Positions 35,463 through 43,402 of a stretch of DNA of 64,000 nucleotides are shown here, in pieces (position 1 is the stretch's first letter; every line of letters begins with the position of its first letter). The notes beneath the pieces are model-generated. The model was not told the origin of the DNA. It saw nothing but the letters and a program-made list of their open reading frames with translations, and ran no database searches. The DNA is from Sphingomonadales bacterium. Lineage in GTDB: Bacteria > Pseudomonadota > Alphaproteobacteria > Sphingomonadales > Sphingomonadaceae. A program made the translations under genes and the position numbers. Where the stretch lies: NCBI GenBank assembly GCA_017309275.1, contig JAFKLT010000034.1, positions 1 to 64,000 of the forward strand. Direction: 5' to 3'.

Positions 35463-36123
35463 AGCGTCTCCCGGCAAGGTCGCCTCCTTGTTCTCCGTTC
35501 GACACCAGCATCGCCTCGCTCCGCATCACAGCCGGTAGGCTTGTGCAATCGGCAGTCCGGCCGGGCCCGAGAATCCGGCAAACCTCAACTAGATATTCGT
35601 CCGGAACCCTCATCCGGGCGTTTTGCAGAGCGGCATGCAGCATGACCGCAATCTTCTCTTCATTCAGCACGCCGCGCGTTACCGGACTCAGCATCAATTC
35701 TGCCGAGCTGACAATCGGTAGGGCCGGGAAGCGGCGACCCGCGAGGCCGATCGCCTTGCGCTCGTCAATCATCGCGGTCCCGCCAATCTGGATGGCGTGC
35801 GCAAGCGTTGCGGCCTCGCCGTCATCGAGGGTCTCGCTGATCGACCCGACGACGAGCCCCATGAACAAGCCTTCTGCGTCCGCGTGCAGCTCCGCGACTT
35901 CGACCAGCCCCATCTCGATCAGCTCGGCCATCCTCTCGGCCGTGGCCCGCCCCTTGTCGCGGCCGCGCTCCAGTTCACCGAGCACGATGCGTGGGAGGAT
36001 GGGTGGCCGGGCCATCGCACGCAGGATCGTTGCGGCCTGTCCCCCTGCGATGATGTTGATCCAGACGCTGGCATCCGCGACGAACGGACGGCCATCATCA
36101 ACCCAGGAACGAGGGGGACTCAT
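35452..36123 (-). CDS. PIN-domain nuclease
   Basis: 223 aa. The PIN fold is visible through its acidic residues: Asp17 (FVADASVWINII), Glu50 (IVLGELERGRDKG), Asp101 within LDDGEAATLAHA, and Asp120 (TAMIDERKAIGLAG). These coordinate the metal in PIN ribonucleases. An extra 90-residue helical C-terminal part (from about 135) is longer than in VapC toxins (about 130-150 aa). It overlaps the XRE-ImmA gene by 26 bases and the HEPN-like gene by 11. Not a typical VapBC, as no VapB-like antitoxin is adjacent. Likely nuclease component of the five-gene system. Confidence 0.85.
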   Translation of the reverse strand: MSPPRSWVDDGRPFVADASVWINIIAGGQAATILRAMARPPILPRIVLGELERGRDKGRATAERMAELIEMGLVEVAELHADAEGLFMGLVVGSISETLDDGEAATLAHAIQIGGTAMIDERKAIGLAGRRFPALPIVSSAELMLSPVTRGVLNEEKIAVMLHAALQNARMRVPDEYLVEVCRILGPGRTADCTSLPAVMRSEAMLVSNGEQGGDLAGRRYER

Positions 36124-37273
36124 CGGTCTCCGCTCCTTCCGCTTCGAATTCGTCGATCAGCGCGCGGGCATCCACACGGTCGATGTGCAGGAGACGCGCG
36201 ACCTGGCCTTCGCTGATCAGATCGCGGCGCCATGCTTCGCTCGCCATTAGGCTCATGCGCATCGACACTTGCCGCCGCGCATCCACCCTTGCGTCATCGG
36301 CCGGGATCGCGTCGCCGAGGACTTCGCGGGCCTGGATGTCGGTGATACCGCCCTGATGCGCGAACCAGTCCCAAGTTCCGGCCTTGGTCAGGCCAAGCTC
36401 CTCAAGCCGCCGGACCATCGCTTCGCGCGACACGCCGAAATAATGCGCGAGCAGGATGATGTGCCGGCGGGTCAGCTTGGCAGCACCCGCAGTCAGATCC
36501 TGGAATTTCGCTGCGACCGCCCGTGCCGGGGTCAGGAAACAGCGCCCGAACGCATTGGCATAACGCTCTTCGCGGCTCGATTCCGGGGAATTGGCATGGA
36601 GAGCGTCGGGGGACCTCCGGGTCGAAATGAAATGGCCAAGCTCATGCGCGCCGGTCTGGGCCCGCCGGTCGCGCGGATGGGCGGCGTTCAACAATATGCA
36701 TGCGCCGATCGCGTCGTCGAACGCATAGAGACCGGAAATTTTTGGGTCGATGCGGCGGATGAACACGCGCGCGCCCAGCTGCAGTTCGAGCAACGAGACA
36801 ATGTCGTGGATCGGCGCCAGACCAAGGCCCAGCAACTGCCGCAGCTCCCATGCATCCTGTTCAGCCTGGAGGAGAACATTGCCCGGTAGTAAGGGCCGTT
36901 CGGGCGGATCGAACCTTACGCGCTTGATACCGAGGAGATTTTCCAGCTCAAGCTCGGCCTGCACGAGGCTGTTGAGCAGGTTGATCGCCGGGTCGATTTC
37001 TTCGCCGTGCTCGTCAACTTTGCGGAAGCGCGGTCGTAGGTCGACCTTCGCGCTGTCCTGCCGGAGCAGCACGTTCAGCGAGGTTCCGTAGAGCGCCGCC
37101 AGCTTCTGCAGTTCGTCGACGCGCGCGCGGCGCTGCCCCTGCTCGATCGCGACAAGCGTGGTCCGCGCGACATTGAGCGCCGCCGCCGCCGCCGCCTGGG
37201 TCATCTTCGCATTCTCGCGCGCGTCGCGCAGGAGTTCGCCAATGCCTTCGGGGGTCAGGGAACCGGTGATCAT
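36098..37273 (-). CDS. XRE regulator fused to ImmA/IrrE metalloprotease
   Basis: 391 aa. The N-terminal XRE helix-turn-helix (about 11-68: IGELLRDARENAKMTQAAAAAALNVARTTLVAIEQGQRRARVDELQKLAALYG) is followed by an ImmA/IrrE (DUF955) domain with His210-Glu211-x2-His214 (GAHELGHFIS) and the downstream EERYANAFGRCFL motif. ImmA/IrrE proteases cut repressors after a stress or phage signal, so a fused form can be both sensor and switch. Start is ATG 37273 (ATGA overlap with the PP-loop gene) or ATG 37279. The probable operator is the TGACA-T-TGTCA palindrome at 39260. The overlap with PIN shows strict co-expression. Confidence 0.88.
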   Translation of the reverse strand: MITGSLTPEGIGELLRDARENAKMTQAAAAAALNVARTTLVAIEQGQRRARVDELQKLAALYGTSLNVLLRQDSAKVDLRPRFRKVDEHGEEIDPAINLLNSLVQAELELENLLGIKRVRFDPPERPLLPGNVLLQAEQDAWELRQLLGLGLAPIHDIVSLLELQLGARVFIRRIDPKISGLYAFDDAIGACILLNAAHPRDRRAQTGAHELGHFISTRRSPDALHANSPESSREERYANAFGRCFLTPARAVAAKFQDLTAGAAKLTRRHIILLAHYFGVSREAMVRRLEELGLTKAGTWDWFAHQGGITDIQAREVLGDAIPADDARVDARRQVSMRMSLMASEAWRRDLISEGQVARLLHIDRVDARALIDEFEAEGAETDESPSFLG

Positions 37274-38658
37274 TGCCATGGCGACACCATCGCGATCCGC
37301 GACACGAACGATTCCTTGCCGAGGCTCGCGAGGAAGGCGAGCCATTCCGACTGGTGCCGTTCGAGCAGATCGAACAATTCCCGCTCCGCGACCGCCGCCT
37401 CTATCCCGAGCCCGTCGGCGGTCTCATGCGCAACGCGCCGCACCGCGCGGCGATGCAGGTCCGAGCGTGCGAGCGCGGCAAGATGATCGAGGTGCAGAAT
37501 CCCCGCAATGGCATAATCCTCGAACGCCTTGCTCATCCGGGCGAACCCTTTGACGGTGCCTCCGCGAATGTCGCTCGCACCGAGATCTTCCCAGATATAT
37601 TCGTCAGACGCCTCGACGATCCCGGCGGTGTGCATGCTCATGCGGCGCAACATGCAGGCCGCGCAGATACCGCACTGCCGGCGGCGGCCGTCGAAACTGA
37701 CACGCCGGGAATCCTGCCAGCAGGAGCGGGTGTCGTGCCAGCTCGGGGCTGCCTCCAGCGCCTGCGCCGCAGCTAGGGTCTCGCCCTTGGTGTACCAGAT
37801 GCGCGGATATTCGTAGGTCGGGACGCTTTTTCCCATGGCCGCGAACAGCTTCTCAATGCGCTGGGTGAAAGCGGGATGGACGCGATAATCGGGATAGATC
37901 TGGCCGCTCGACGCGATAATCGGGCCGAGAGCGCCTTGTCCGCTCTCGGTAACGACGATGCGGTCGACCTCCGCCAGCTGCGCGGCAATGCCGGTAATGA
38001 TGGCGAATTTGAACCCGCGCGAGCGCGCAGAGGACTCGACGCGCTGGCGCTTGCCCAGCTTCACTTCGAACGGAACTGCGGTGAACCGACGCTGCTTGCG
38101 CGGGGTCCCCTTGGTGTCGGCGCCCTTGGTGCCGAGACGGACCCGCACCAGCCCGCCTTGCTCCTCGGCGCCGACTATGGCGGCCACGGCGCGTGAATCG
38201 AGACCGTCGCTATAGGGCATGATGATCTTGTCAGGGGTGGAGAGATCGAGCTTACGTGGCCCGACCTTCACGACATCGTTCCGCCGCCGGATGAAACTCA
38301 ATTCCCAGCGATCGCCGGTGAGAAACGCGAGCGCTTCCTCAAGCGCCTGCCGCACGGCCGGCTTGTCCCAAAGCGCATCCTCATGGACCGCGACGCGCAG
38401 ATCAAACGCGCGCGCCCAGCCCCACGCCGGACGGCGCACGCTCAAATCGCAATACTCGACGGCAGCAGCGATGATCATAAGGTCGACCAGTTCGGGATGC
38501 CAGTCGGCGAAGAAGAAGTCTTTCAAACCTTCGATCGACAACGTGATGCTCTTCCCGAGGATCGCACCCTGCGCTTCTTCGCGCAGCCGCTCGCCCTCTT
38601 CGACGGCGTCGATCCGCACGCCTGCCGCATCCGCCACATGATAAGCCTTCACATTCAC
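37270..38658 (-). CDS. QueC-like PP-loop ATPase (7-cyano-7-deazaguanine synthase family)
   Basis: 462 aa, about twice the size of housekeeping QueC. The PP-loop is SDGLDS at 150-155 and the QueC-type zinc site is Cys313 ... Cys329-x2-Cys332-x2-Cys335 (CGICAACMLRRM). QueC turns a carboxy-deazaguanine into the nitrile preQ0 with ATP; QueC paralogues also occur in defence systems such as Qat, where they act on a partner protein. No other queuosine genes are present here. The N-terminal 140 and C-terminal 110 residues are extra. Start is GTG 38658, overlapping the upstream stop (GTGA); the frame is open upstream but only in shadow of the upstream gene. Confidence 0.88.
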   Translation of the reverse strand: MNVKAYHVADAAGVRIDAVEEGERLREEAQGAILGKSITLSIEGLKDFFFADWHPELVDLMIIAAAVEYCDLSVRRPAWGWARAFDLRVAVHEDALWDKPAVRQALEEALAFLTGDRWELSFIRRRNDVVKVGPRKLDLSTPDKIIMPYSDGLDSRAVAAIVGAEEQGGLVRVRLGTKGADTKGTPRKQRRFTAVPFEVKLGKRQRVESSARSRGFKFAIITGIAAQLAEVDRIVVTESGQGALGPIIASSGQIYPDYRVHPAFTQRIEKLFAAMGKSVPTYEYPRIWYTKGETLAAAQALEAAPSWHDTRSCWQDSRRVSFDGRRRQCGICAACMLRRMSMHTAGIVEASDEYIWEDLGASDIRGGTVKGFARMSKAFEDYAIAGILHLDHLAALARSDLHRRAVRRVAHETADGLGIEAAVAERELFDLLERHQSEWLAFLASLGKESFVSRIAMVSPWQ

Positions 38659-39224
38659 AGCGGTACCCCGTCGTCCAACCCGGAATAGGTGGCAACGGCC
38701 GGAGCCTGAGGAGCATCCGCGGTGCGAAGCACTTGCCGCGCCACCGCGGAAATATCTATCTCGCCATGGGCGCCTTCGAGACGGGACCGCACCGCGCGAG
38801 CGCGCTGATCGGACGCCTCGCGGAACAGATGCTCTTCGACCTGGCGAAATCCTGCGAGCAGCCGATCGGAAACGGTGCCCTCGGCCGCCTGTTGCAGGGC
38901 GTCGGCCGGAGCGCAACCATCATTGAGCGCATCAACCGCATTGCGCAGGAAGCTCGCTTCCATTGGCGAGCTCGCTTGCGCGTGCATCGAGCGAAGATCG
39001 GCGATCGGCAGATCGCGGAACAGGCCGGGATCATCCCGGCCGATGATCAGGCGCGACACCTTGCTCAGGAAGCCCGGCGACAGTTCGGCGCGGCAATCCC
39101 GCTCGGCGGCCGCATGCAGCGCATCGGCGATCTCGCGCGTCGAGAAGGCCTGAACATATGCGCATTTGGCCGCGAGCTTCCAGCGCGGCGACATAGGCAG
39201 TGAACGATAGGGTCCATCACTCAT
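38655..39224 (-). CDS. Unknown protein, first gene of the QueC/PIN operon
   Basis: 189 aa, no family I can name with confidence. It starts MSDGPYRSLPMSPRWKLAAK, has a helical body, an internal FREASDQRARAVRSRLEGAHGEIDISAVARQVL segment, and ends YSGLDDGVPL. AGGAGATC lies upstream of the ATG at 39224. It is coupled to the QueC-like gene by a 4-base GTGA overlap. By position it resembles the small gene just before qatC in Qat systems, the proposed substrate of the QueC-like enzyme; sequence homology is not shown. Confidence 0.75.
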   Translation of the reverse strand: MSDGPYRSLPMSPRWKLAAKCAYVQAFSTREIADALHAAAERDCRAELSPGFLSKVSRLIIGRDDPGLFRDLPIADLRSMHAQASSPMEASFLRNAVDALNDGCAPADALQQAAEGTVSDRLLAGFRQVEEHLFREASDQRARAVRSRLEGAHGEIDISAVARQVLRTADAPQAPAVATYSGLDDGVPL

Positions 39225-39243
39225 GGCAGATCTCCTGCGACCC

Positions 39244-39271
39244 TAACTACTCGCGAACCTGACATTGTCAA
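39244..39271 (-). promoter_or_regulatory. Promoter with overlapping palindrome for the QueC/PIN operon
   Basis: On the minus strand a perfect -35 TTGACA (39266-39271) is followed after 16 bases by TAGTTA (39244-39249), close to the start at 39224. The palindrome TGACA-T-TGTCA (39260-39270) overlaps the -35, and CTGACATT recurs at 39290-39297, 31 bases away. It fits autoregulation by the operon's XRE protein. The rest of the 273-base gap up to 39497 holds nothing else clear. Confidence 0.5.
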
Positions 39272-39497
39272 ATATAATTTTGCATATAGCTGACATTCTT
39301 ACGGAAAGGCTTCTCATCATTGCGCTCCCCAGCTCGCGTACAAGGCCGACTTCCCATGCCGCCAGCGCATCAGCTGTCGACGACGCATTCGCTCCGTGTC
39401 CCAAGATTCTCTAGATGCCGAGGATCATATCGGTCTTTTGCTTCCGTGCGCAGCATACTAGTGAGCGGCCGGGTGGTTGGGATCAGGAGCGCGGCGG

Positions 39498-40802
39498 ATG
39501 AACATATGCCCTGACTGTTTCGAGAACGAAGGCTTGGGTAGAAGGATCGCTCAGGTGCGCCCCAAGGTATCTCAGGGTCAGTGCGATGAGCATCCCAACC
39601 GCAAGGGTATCCCGATTGAGGAACTGGCGAAGATCGTCGATCCGGTGTTCCGCGAGCTTTTTTGGTCGACGGCGGACGACGGTAATATTTGGCGCCAAGA
39701 CCGGGGCAGCGATCTACTCGACACGCTCTATGATATTACCGGCGCGATCGACGATGATATAAATCGGGCTTTGATTGGCGCATTGGTCGATCAGGATGAC
39801 TACTGGCCGCCCGACGGAGAAGAGCCCTATTATGACGAAGAGGCGCTCTATGTCCTGCAGGACGACCAGTCCGGTTTGCACCTGCATGATTGGAACACGT
39901 TTCGACGAAGCCTGATGTTTGAGAGCCGCTTCTTCAATCCGGATGCGGAGCAGGCGCTGGGTAGGATTTTCGACGGTATCCAGCAACAGCGCGATGCCAA
40001 TGGCAAGGGGCCGGTGTATCTGATCAAGCCGGAGGCGCCTGAAGCGCATTTTTTCAGGGCCCGAATCGCTAATAGCCGGGATGAGGCACAGCGGATCAAA
40101 GCGGATCTAGCGCGGGAACTGGGCCCTCCTCCCGAGCAGCTGCGCAAGGCAGGGCGCCTTAATCCATCTGGCATCAGCGCCTTTTATGGGGCCTTTGATC
40201 TACCAACCTGTATTGCGGAGCTCCGCCCGTCGGTCGGCGGCGCGGTGATATCGGCAAAGTTCAAGCTCTTGCGTCCAATCTGCGTGCTCGACACGACCCT
40301 GTTCGCCGATAGACTCCAAGCGGTCAATCTGTTTGCTGCGGGCGCGTTGAAGCGCAAGCGGCAATGGACGTTTATGCAGACTTTCATGGAGGAGATCGCG
40401 CAGCCCGTCTTCCCGGGTGAAGAACATTTGCAGTATCTTCCGACACAAGCGGTTGCCGAGTTCCTGAACAGGCGCTTCAAATTGAGCTTTGCGGGCGAGA
40501 AACGCGCTATCGATGCGGTGATCTTCCGCTCGGCCCAGCGGCCGGAAGGACGCAACATTGTAATTCTCGGGGATGCGGCGATCGTCGAGACGGGCGCCGT
40601 CAAGGACGAGGCAGTTGGCCCGACAGAACATGACGAATTCGACATCTGGTTCGAGCAAGAACTAGAGGTTGTTAGGGCGGACAAGAAGCCAGGCTTGGCG
40701 ATCGAGCCCGAGACCGTTCGCTGGACCCGCATAAACAGCGTGGAGTTTCGCCCCAAGGGCGGAGTTGACGACGATGCCGATGGGTACGACGATCTCCTGT
40801 AG
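39498..40802 (+). CDS. RES-domain protein (NAD+ phosphorylase family) with HEPN-type N-terminal domain
   Basis: 434 aa. The N-terminus MNICPDCFENEGL ... CDEHP looks like a zinc ribbon, followed by a helical region (about 40-190) of the type that precedes RES domains. The RES domain (about 195-390) has HFFRARIANS, NPSGISAFYGAFDLPTCIAELRPSVGGAVISAKF, the Arg/Tyr/Glu pattern of toxins that destroy NAD+. Start ATG 39498 has AGGAG 9 bases upstream. It is divergent from the QueC/PIN operon. No Xre/DUF2384-type antitoxin gene is next to it, so either it is not a classical TA toxin or control comes from elsewhere. Confidence 0.82.
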   Translation: MNICPDCFENEGLGRRIAQVRPKVSQGQCDEHPNRKGIPIEELAKIVDPVFRELFWSTADDGNIWRQDRGSDLLDTLYDITGAIDDDINRALIGALVDQDDYWPPDGEEPYYDEEALYVLQDDQSGLHLHDWNTFRRSLMFESRFFNPDAEQALGRIFDGIQQQRDANGKGPVYLIKPEAPEAHFFRARIANSRDEAQRIKADLARELGPPPEQLRKAGRLNPSGISAFYGAFDLPTCIAELRPSVGGAVISAKFKLLRPICVLDTTLFADRLQAVNLFAAGALKRKRQWTFMQTFMEEIAQPVFPGEEHLQYLPTQAVAEFLNRRFKLSFAGEKRAIDAVIFRSAQRPEGRNIVILGDAAIVETGAVKDEAVGPTEHDEFDIWFEQELEVVRADKKPGLAIEPETVRWTRINSVEFRPKGGVDDDADGYDDLL

Positions 40803-41019
40803 GAAGCGCCTACTCCCGCCATACGAGGTTCTGATCGACAATTTTTGCCGATCGACCAGTGCCGCGCACGTGGCGATAAGGTCGCATCATCGGTGAGTTT
40901 CCGAACGAGCAATATCAGCTTTCGCCGAATGGTGATTCAAAAGCGCCTGTCTGCTTTCGGCCACTTATGCCGGTGTTGGCTGAGAGTATTCGCCCTCAGC
41001 CACCGGACGGCGGAGGAGT

Positions 41020-42144
41020 TTATGCCGTAGCGGGTTCTGGCAACTTGATGCGCGGAGCGATTTCCTTGGCGATCAGTTCCAGCGAGTGGAACCAGGGCGA
41101 GGGGTCGTCGTAATAATCGTGGGATTCGACTTGGAGCGTACCCCAGCCGCCGCAGGCATCGAACAGTGTGCTGATCTTTTCGACCACGGTGTCAGGCGAC
41201 CCGACGACAAAGACGTGATCGACAAGAAATTCGAGATCGGCCTTCAGCGGATCGATGCCCGCATCCTTGGCAAAACCATCCATCATGCCGAAGCGACGCC
41301 AGATCGGGATCAGATAGCGGTTAAAGCAATAACCGATCGGTCCTTCCATCACGAGACGCTTCGCCTCGGCGTCTGTGTCGGCCACGAACACCGTTTGCGA
41401 CACAGCGTGTCGCTGGCGGTGCGGGGTGAAGCCCGCCTTGATGTTGGCCTCAGAATAAATCTCCCAGTGGCGTTTCAACGCGTCGATGCCCGAGAAGATC
41501 GAGACAGGCTTGAAATTGCGCTCTCCGGCCAGCCGCATCGAAGGTGAGTTGGCGCTGAAGCCGGTGACCGCAAACTCGGGAAAACCGCCGCCGTAAGGCG
41601 AGTAATTGGCGAGTTTGTGCTGCTCGTCCTCCTCGGTCACCGCGGGTTCTTCCTCGGGGAAGCCCGCATCCCAATATTTGCCTTCGTAGAAGAAGGGTTC
41701 GCGCGCCCAGATCTTTTCCATGATGAACAGAGATTCGCGCACCATGTCGTTGAGATGTTCGGTGTTCTGATCTTCTTCCTTAATGCCGTGCATATAGGAA
41801 GCGAGCGGATAGGCGCCGGCGCCGATTCCCATGAAGTAGCGCCCTTCCAGGATCTGCGACAGCCAGCCCACCGTCATCGCCAGTTTCGTCGGATTATGGT
41901 GGGGCAAGATATGCGCCATCGGCGCAAAGGCGATATTCTTCGTCTGCAATGCGGCGGCCGCAATGATGAGTTCGGGATTGGGAATATTTTCCCAGACCTG
42001 AGAGGCATGCTCGGAAATCATCATCGTCGAAAAGCCGGCCTTGTCCGCGGCGATGGAGCTCTGCACACCCCATTCGAAGGTCTGCCGCGCGGTGCGCTCG
42101 GGCCGCATATAGGGGTGAAAAATCAGACCCGTGTCCATCGCCAT
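41020..42144 (-). CDS. LLM-class flavin monooxygenase, diketocamphane-monooxygenase-like
   Basis: 374-aa bacterial-luciferase-like oxygenase using reduced FMN. It carries the family block ISEHASQVWENIPNPELIIAAAALQTKNIAFAPMAHILPHHNPTKLAMTVGWLSQILEGRYFMGIGAGAY. From memory this closely resembles diketocamphane 1,6- or 1,2-monooxygenases (type II Baeyer-Villiger enzymes) of camphor-degrading Pseudomonas; I cannot say which of the two. It needs FMNH2, likely from the reductase at 44505-45002. It is divergent from tetR (42322), with the palindrome at 42165-42184 just before its start. First gene of the catabolic half of the island. Confidence 0.85.
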   Translation of the reverse strand: MAMDTGLIFHPYMRPERTARQTFEWGVQSSIAADKAGFSTMMISEHASQVWENIPNPELIIAAAALQTKNIAFAPMAHILPHHNPTKLAMTVGWLSQILEGRYFMGIGAGAYPLASYMHGIKEEDQNTEHLNDMVRESLFIMEKIWAREPFFYEGKYWDAGFPEEEPAVTEEDEQHKLANYSPYGGGFPEFAVTGFSANSPSMRLAGERNFKPVSIFSGIDALKRHWEIYSEANIKAGFTPHRQRHAVSQTVFVADTDAEAKRLVMEGPIGYCFNRYLIPIWRRFGMMDGFAKDAGIDPLKADLEFLVDHVFVVGSPDTVVEKISTLFDACGGWGTLQVESHDYYDDPSPWFHSLELIAKEIAPRIKLPEPATA

Positions 42145-42164
42145 ATCATGTCTCCCATTGTCAT

Positions 42165-42184
42165 TTTAAGCCATGTGGCTTAAA
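42165..42184. promoter_or_regulatory. TetR operator candidate TTTAAGCCA-TG-TGGCTTAAA
   Basis: Perfect 9-2-9 palindrome in the 177-base divergent region between the flavin monooxygenase (start 42144) and tetR (start 42322), 20 bases upstream of the former. Probably bound by that TetR; inferred from position. Confidence 0.65.
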
Positions 42185-42321
42185 TCGCATTTCTACGATC
42201 GGGTCAAGCGATTTCCGTAGGGTCATTGTGATTTATGCTGCACGCGAAGGGTGCAGCAATGTTGATCGCGCGGGTCACCTGCGGCAAACCTAACAGCGAG
42301 CGAGATTCCAAAGGAGACGCC

Positions 42322-43011
42322 GTGACAACGATGCAGATCAGCAAGCGCCGGGTGCGCAGCGATGATGCCAAGACGCGCCTAATTCTCGCCGCCGAAATTC
42401 TCTTCGCGAAAGGCGGGATCGAAGGCGTGTCGCTGCGCGAGATCGCGGCAGCGGCGGGGCAGCGCAACCACCATGCCGTGCAATATCATTTCGGGATCCG
42501 CGACACGTTGGTCCAGGCGGTCTTCGACTATCGCATGGACCAGATGGAGGCGATGCGCGGCGAAATGTTGCAGGCGGCCCGCGAGGCGGACCGGCTGGAC
42601 GATGCGCGGACGATCATGGACATCATCTTCTTGCCACAGCTCGAATTGATCGATGCGCATGGCGACCACAGCTATGCCAATTTCCTTTGCCAATATTTGC
42701 TGCGCAACAGCGATACCGAGTTTGGCCGCTTCGGAGGGCATTTGCCGCCGCACATCGGCGAAGCCTTGGCGCTCCTGCGCGCGCGGCTTCATTTCCTTCC
42801 TGACGAGGTGGCGCAGCGGCGGTTGATCACTGCCTGCTTCATGTTCCTGAACATTCTGGCGGCACATACCCGCGATGCCGCCGATCATCGGATCGACCAG
42901 GAGTTTTCGGCAGCGCTTGACGATACGCTGAACCAGATTGTCGCCGCGACGTGCATGCCGCTGGCCGCATCGCCTATCGGTCAGGAGCCGAAAAACGTCT
43001 CGCGCGCGTGA
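42322..43011 (+). CDS. TetR-family regulator 1 of the catabolic cluster
   Basis: 229 aa. The helix-turn-helix is RLILAAEILFAKGGIEGVSLREIAAAAGQRNHHAVQYHFGIRDTLVQAVFDYR. The C-terminal ligand domain is unassigned (LLRARLHFLPDEVAQRRLITACFMFLNILAAHTRDA), of the kind seen in TetR_C regulators of degradation pathways. I chose the GTG at 42322, 6 bases after AAAGGAGAC. It ends inside the convergent NTF2-like gene. Likely controls the monooxygenase at 41020 through the palindrome at 42165. Confidence 0.85.
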   Translation: MTTMQISKRRVRSDDAKTRLILAAEILFAKGGIEGVSLREIAAAAGQRNHHAVQYHFGIRDTLVQAVFDYRMDQMEAMRGEMLQAAREADRLDDARTIMDIIFLPQLELIDAHGDHSYANFLCQYLLRNSDTEFGRFGGHLPPHIGEALALLRARLHFLPDEVAQRRLITACFMFLNILAAHTRDAADHRIDQEFSAALDDTLNQIVAATCMPLAASPIGQEPKNVSRA

Positions 43012-43385
43012 ATCGTGTCCATATATTCGCGCACTGTTGCGACTTTGCCGTCGCGGAGCGTCACCAGAAAATGATAGCTGTTCGCATAGACGCGGCCGTC
43101 TTCCATGGTCGCAAAGGATGTTGCTTCGACCGCGACTCGATCATCTTCGGCGGTCATCACCGTCGGCATGATGCGCAGCGCGCCTTCGCGATAAAGTGCT
43201 CGCGCGCCATCGAGCAGCGCGGCAAGGGTGGCCTTTGGATAGGTGCCCGACATGCCCTCGATCTCGCCCGACACCCACCAACTGCCCTCGTCGTGCATGC
43301 GATCAATCACCCCGGGCACGTCGCCGTTGGAGAAGGTCGTGAAGAAGTCCGCGACGATCGCCTTGTTGTCCGCAGTGGATGTCAT
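42981..43385 (-). CDS. SnoaL/NTF2-like protein (134 aa)
   Basis: Small alpha-beta barrel of the SnoaL/NTF2 superfamily: NKAIVADFFTTFSNGDVPGVIDRMHDEGSWWVSGEIEGMSGTYPKATLAALL, then VEATSFATMEDGRVYANSYHFLVTLRDGKVATVREYMDTIHA. Such proteins are isomerases, hydratases or just binding scaffolds. I chose ATG 43385 (GGGAG upstream) over 43406. It is the last gene of the long minus-strand transcript starting near 50189, 17 bases after the RibBA gene. It overlaps the end of tetR by 31 bases. Confidence 0.8.
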   Translation of the reverse strand: MTSTADNKAIVADFFTTFSNGDVPGVIDRMHDEGSWWVSGEIEGMSGTYPKATLAALLDGARALYREGALRIMPTVMTAEDDRVAVEATSFATMEDGRVYANSYHFLVTLRDGKVATVREYMDTIHARETFFGS

Positions 43386-43402
43386 ACTCGCCGCTCCCGG
43401 AT

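Noticed and set aside
35452..36123. Calling the PIN gene a VapC toxin with VapB antitoxin
   Set aside because: No VapB-like gene is next to it; the upstream neighbour is a 391-aa XRE-protease and the PIN protein has a long extra C-terminal part.
37270..38658. Reading the QueC-like gene as housekeeping queC of queuosine biosynthesis
   Set aside because: The protein is about twice as long, no queD, queE, queF or tgt is nearby, and it is embedded in an overlapping operon of nucleases on a mobile island.
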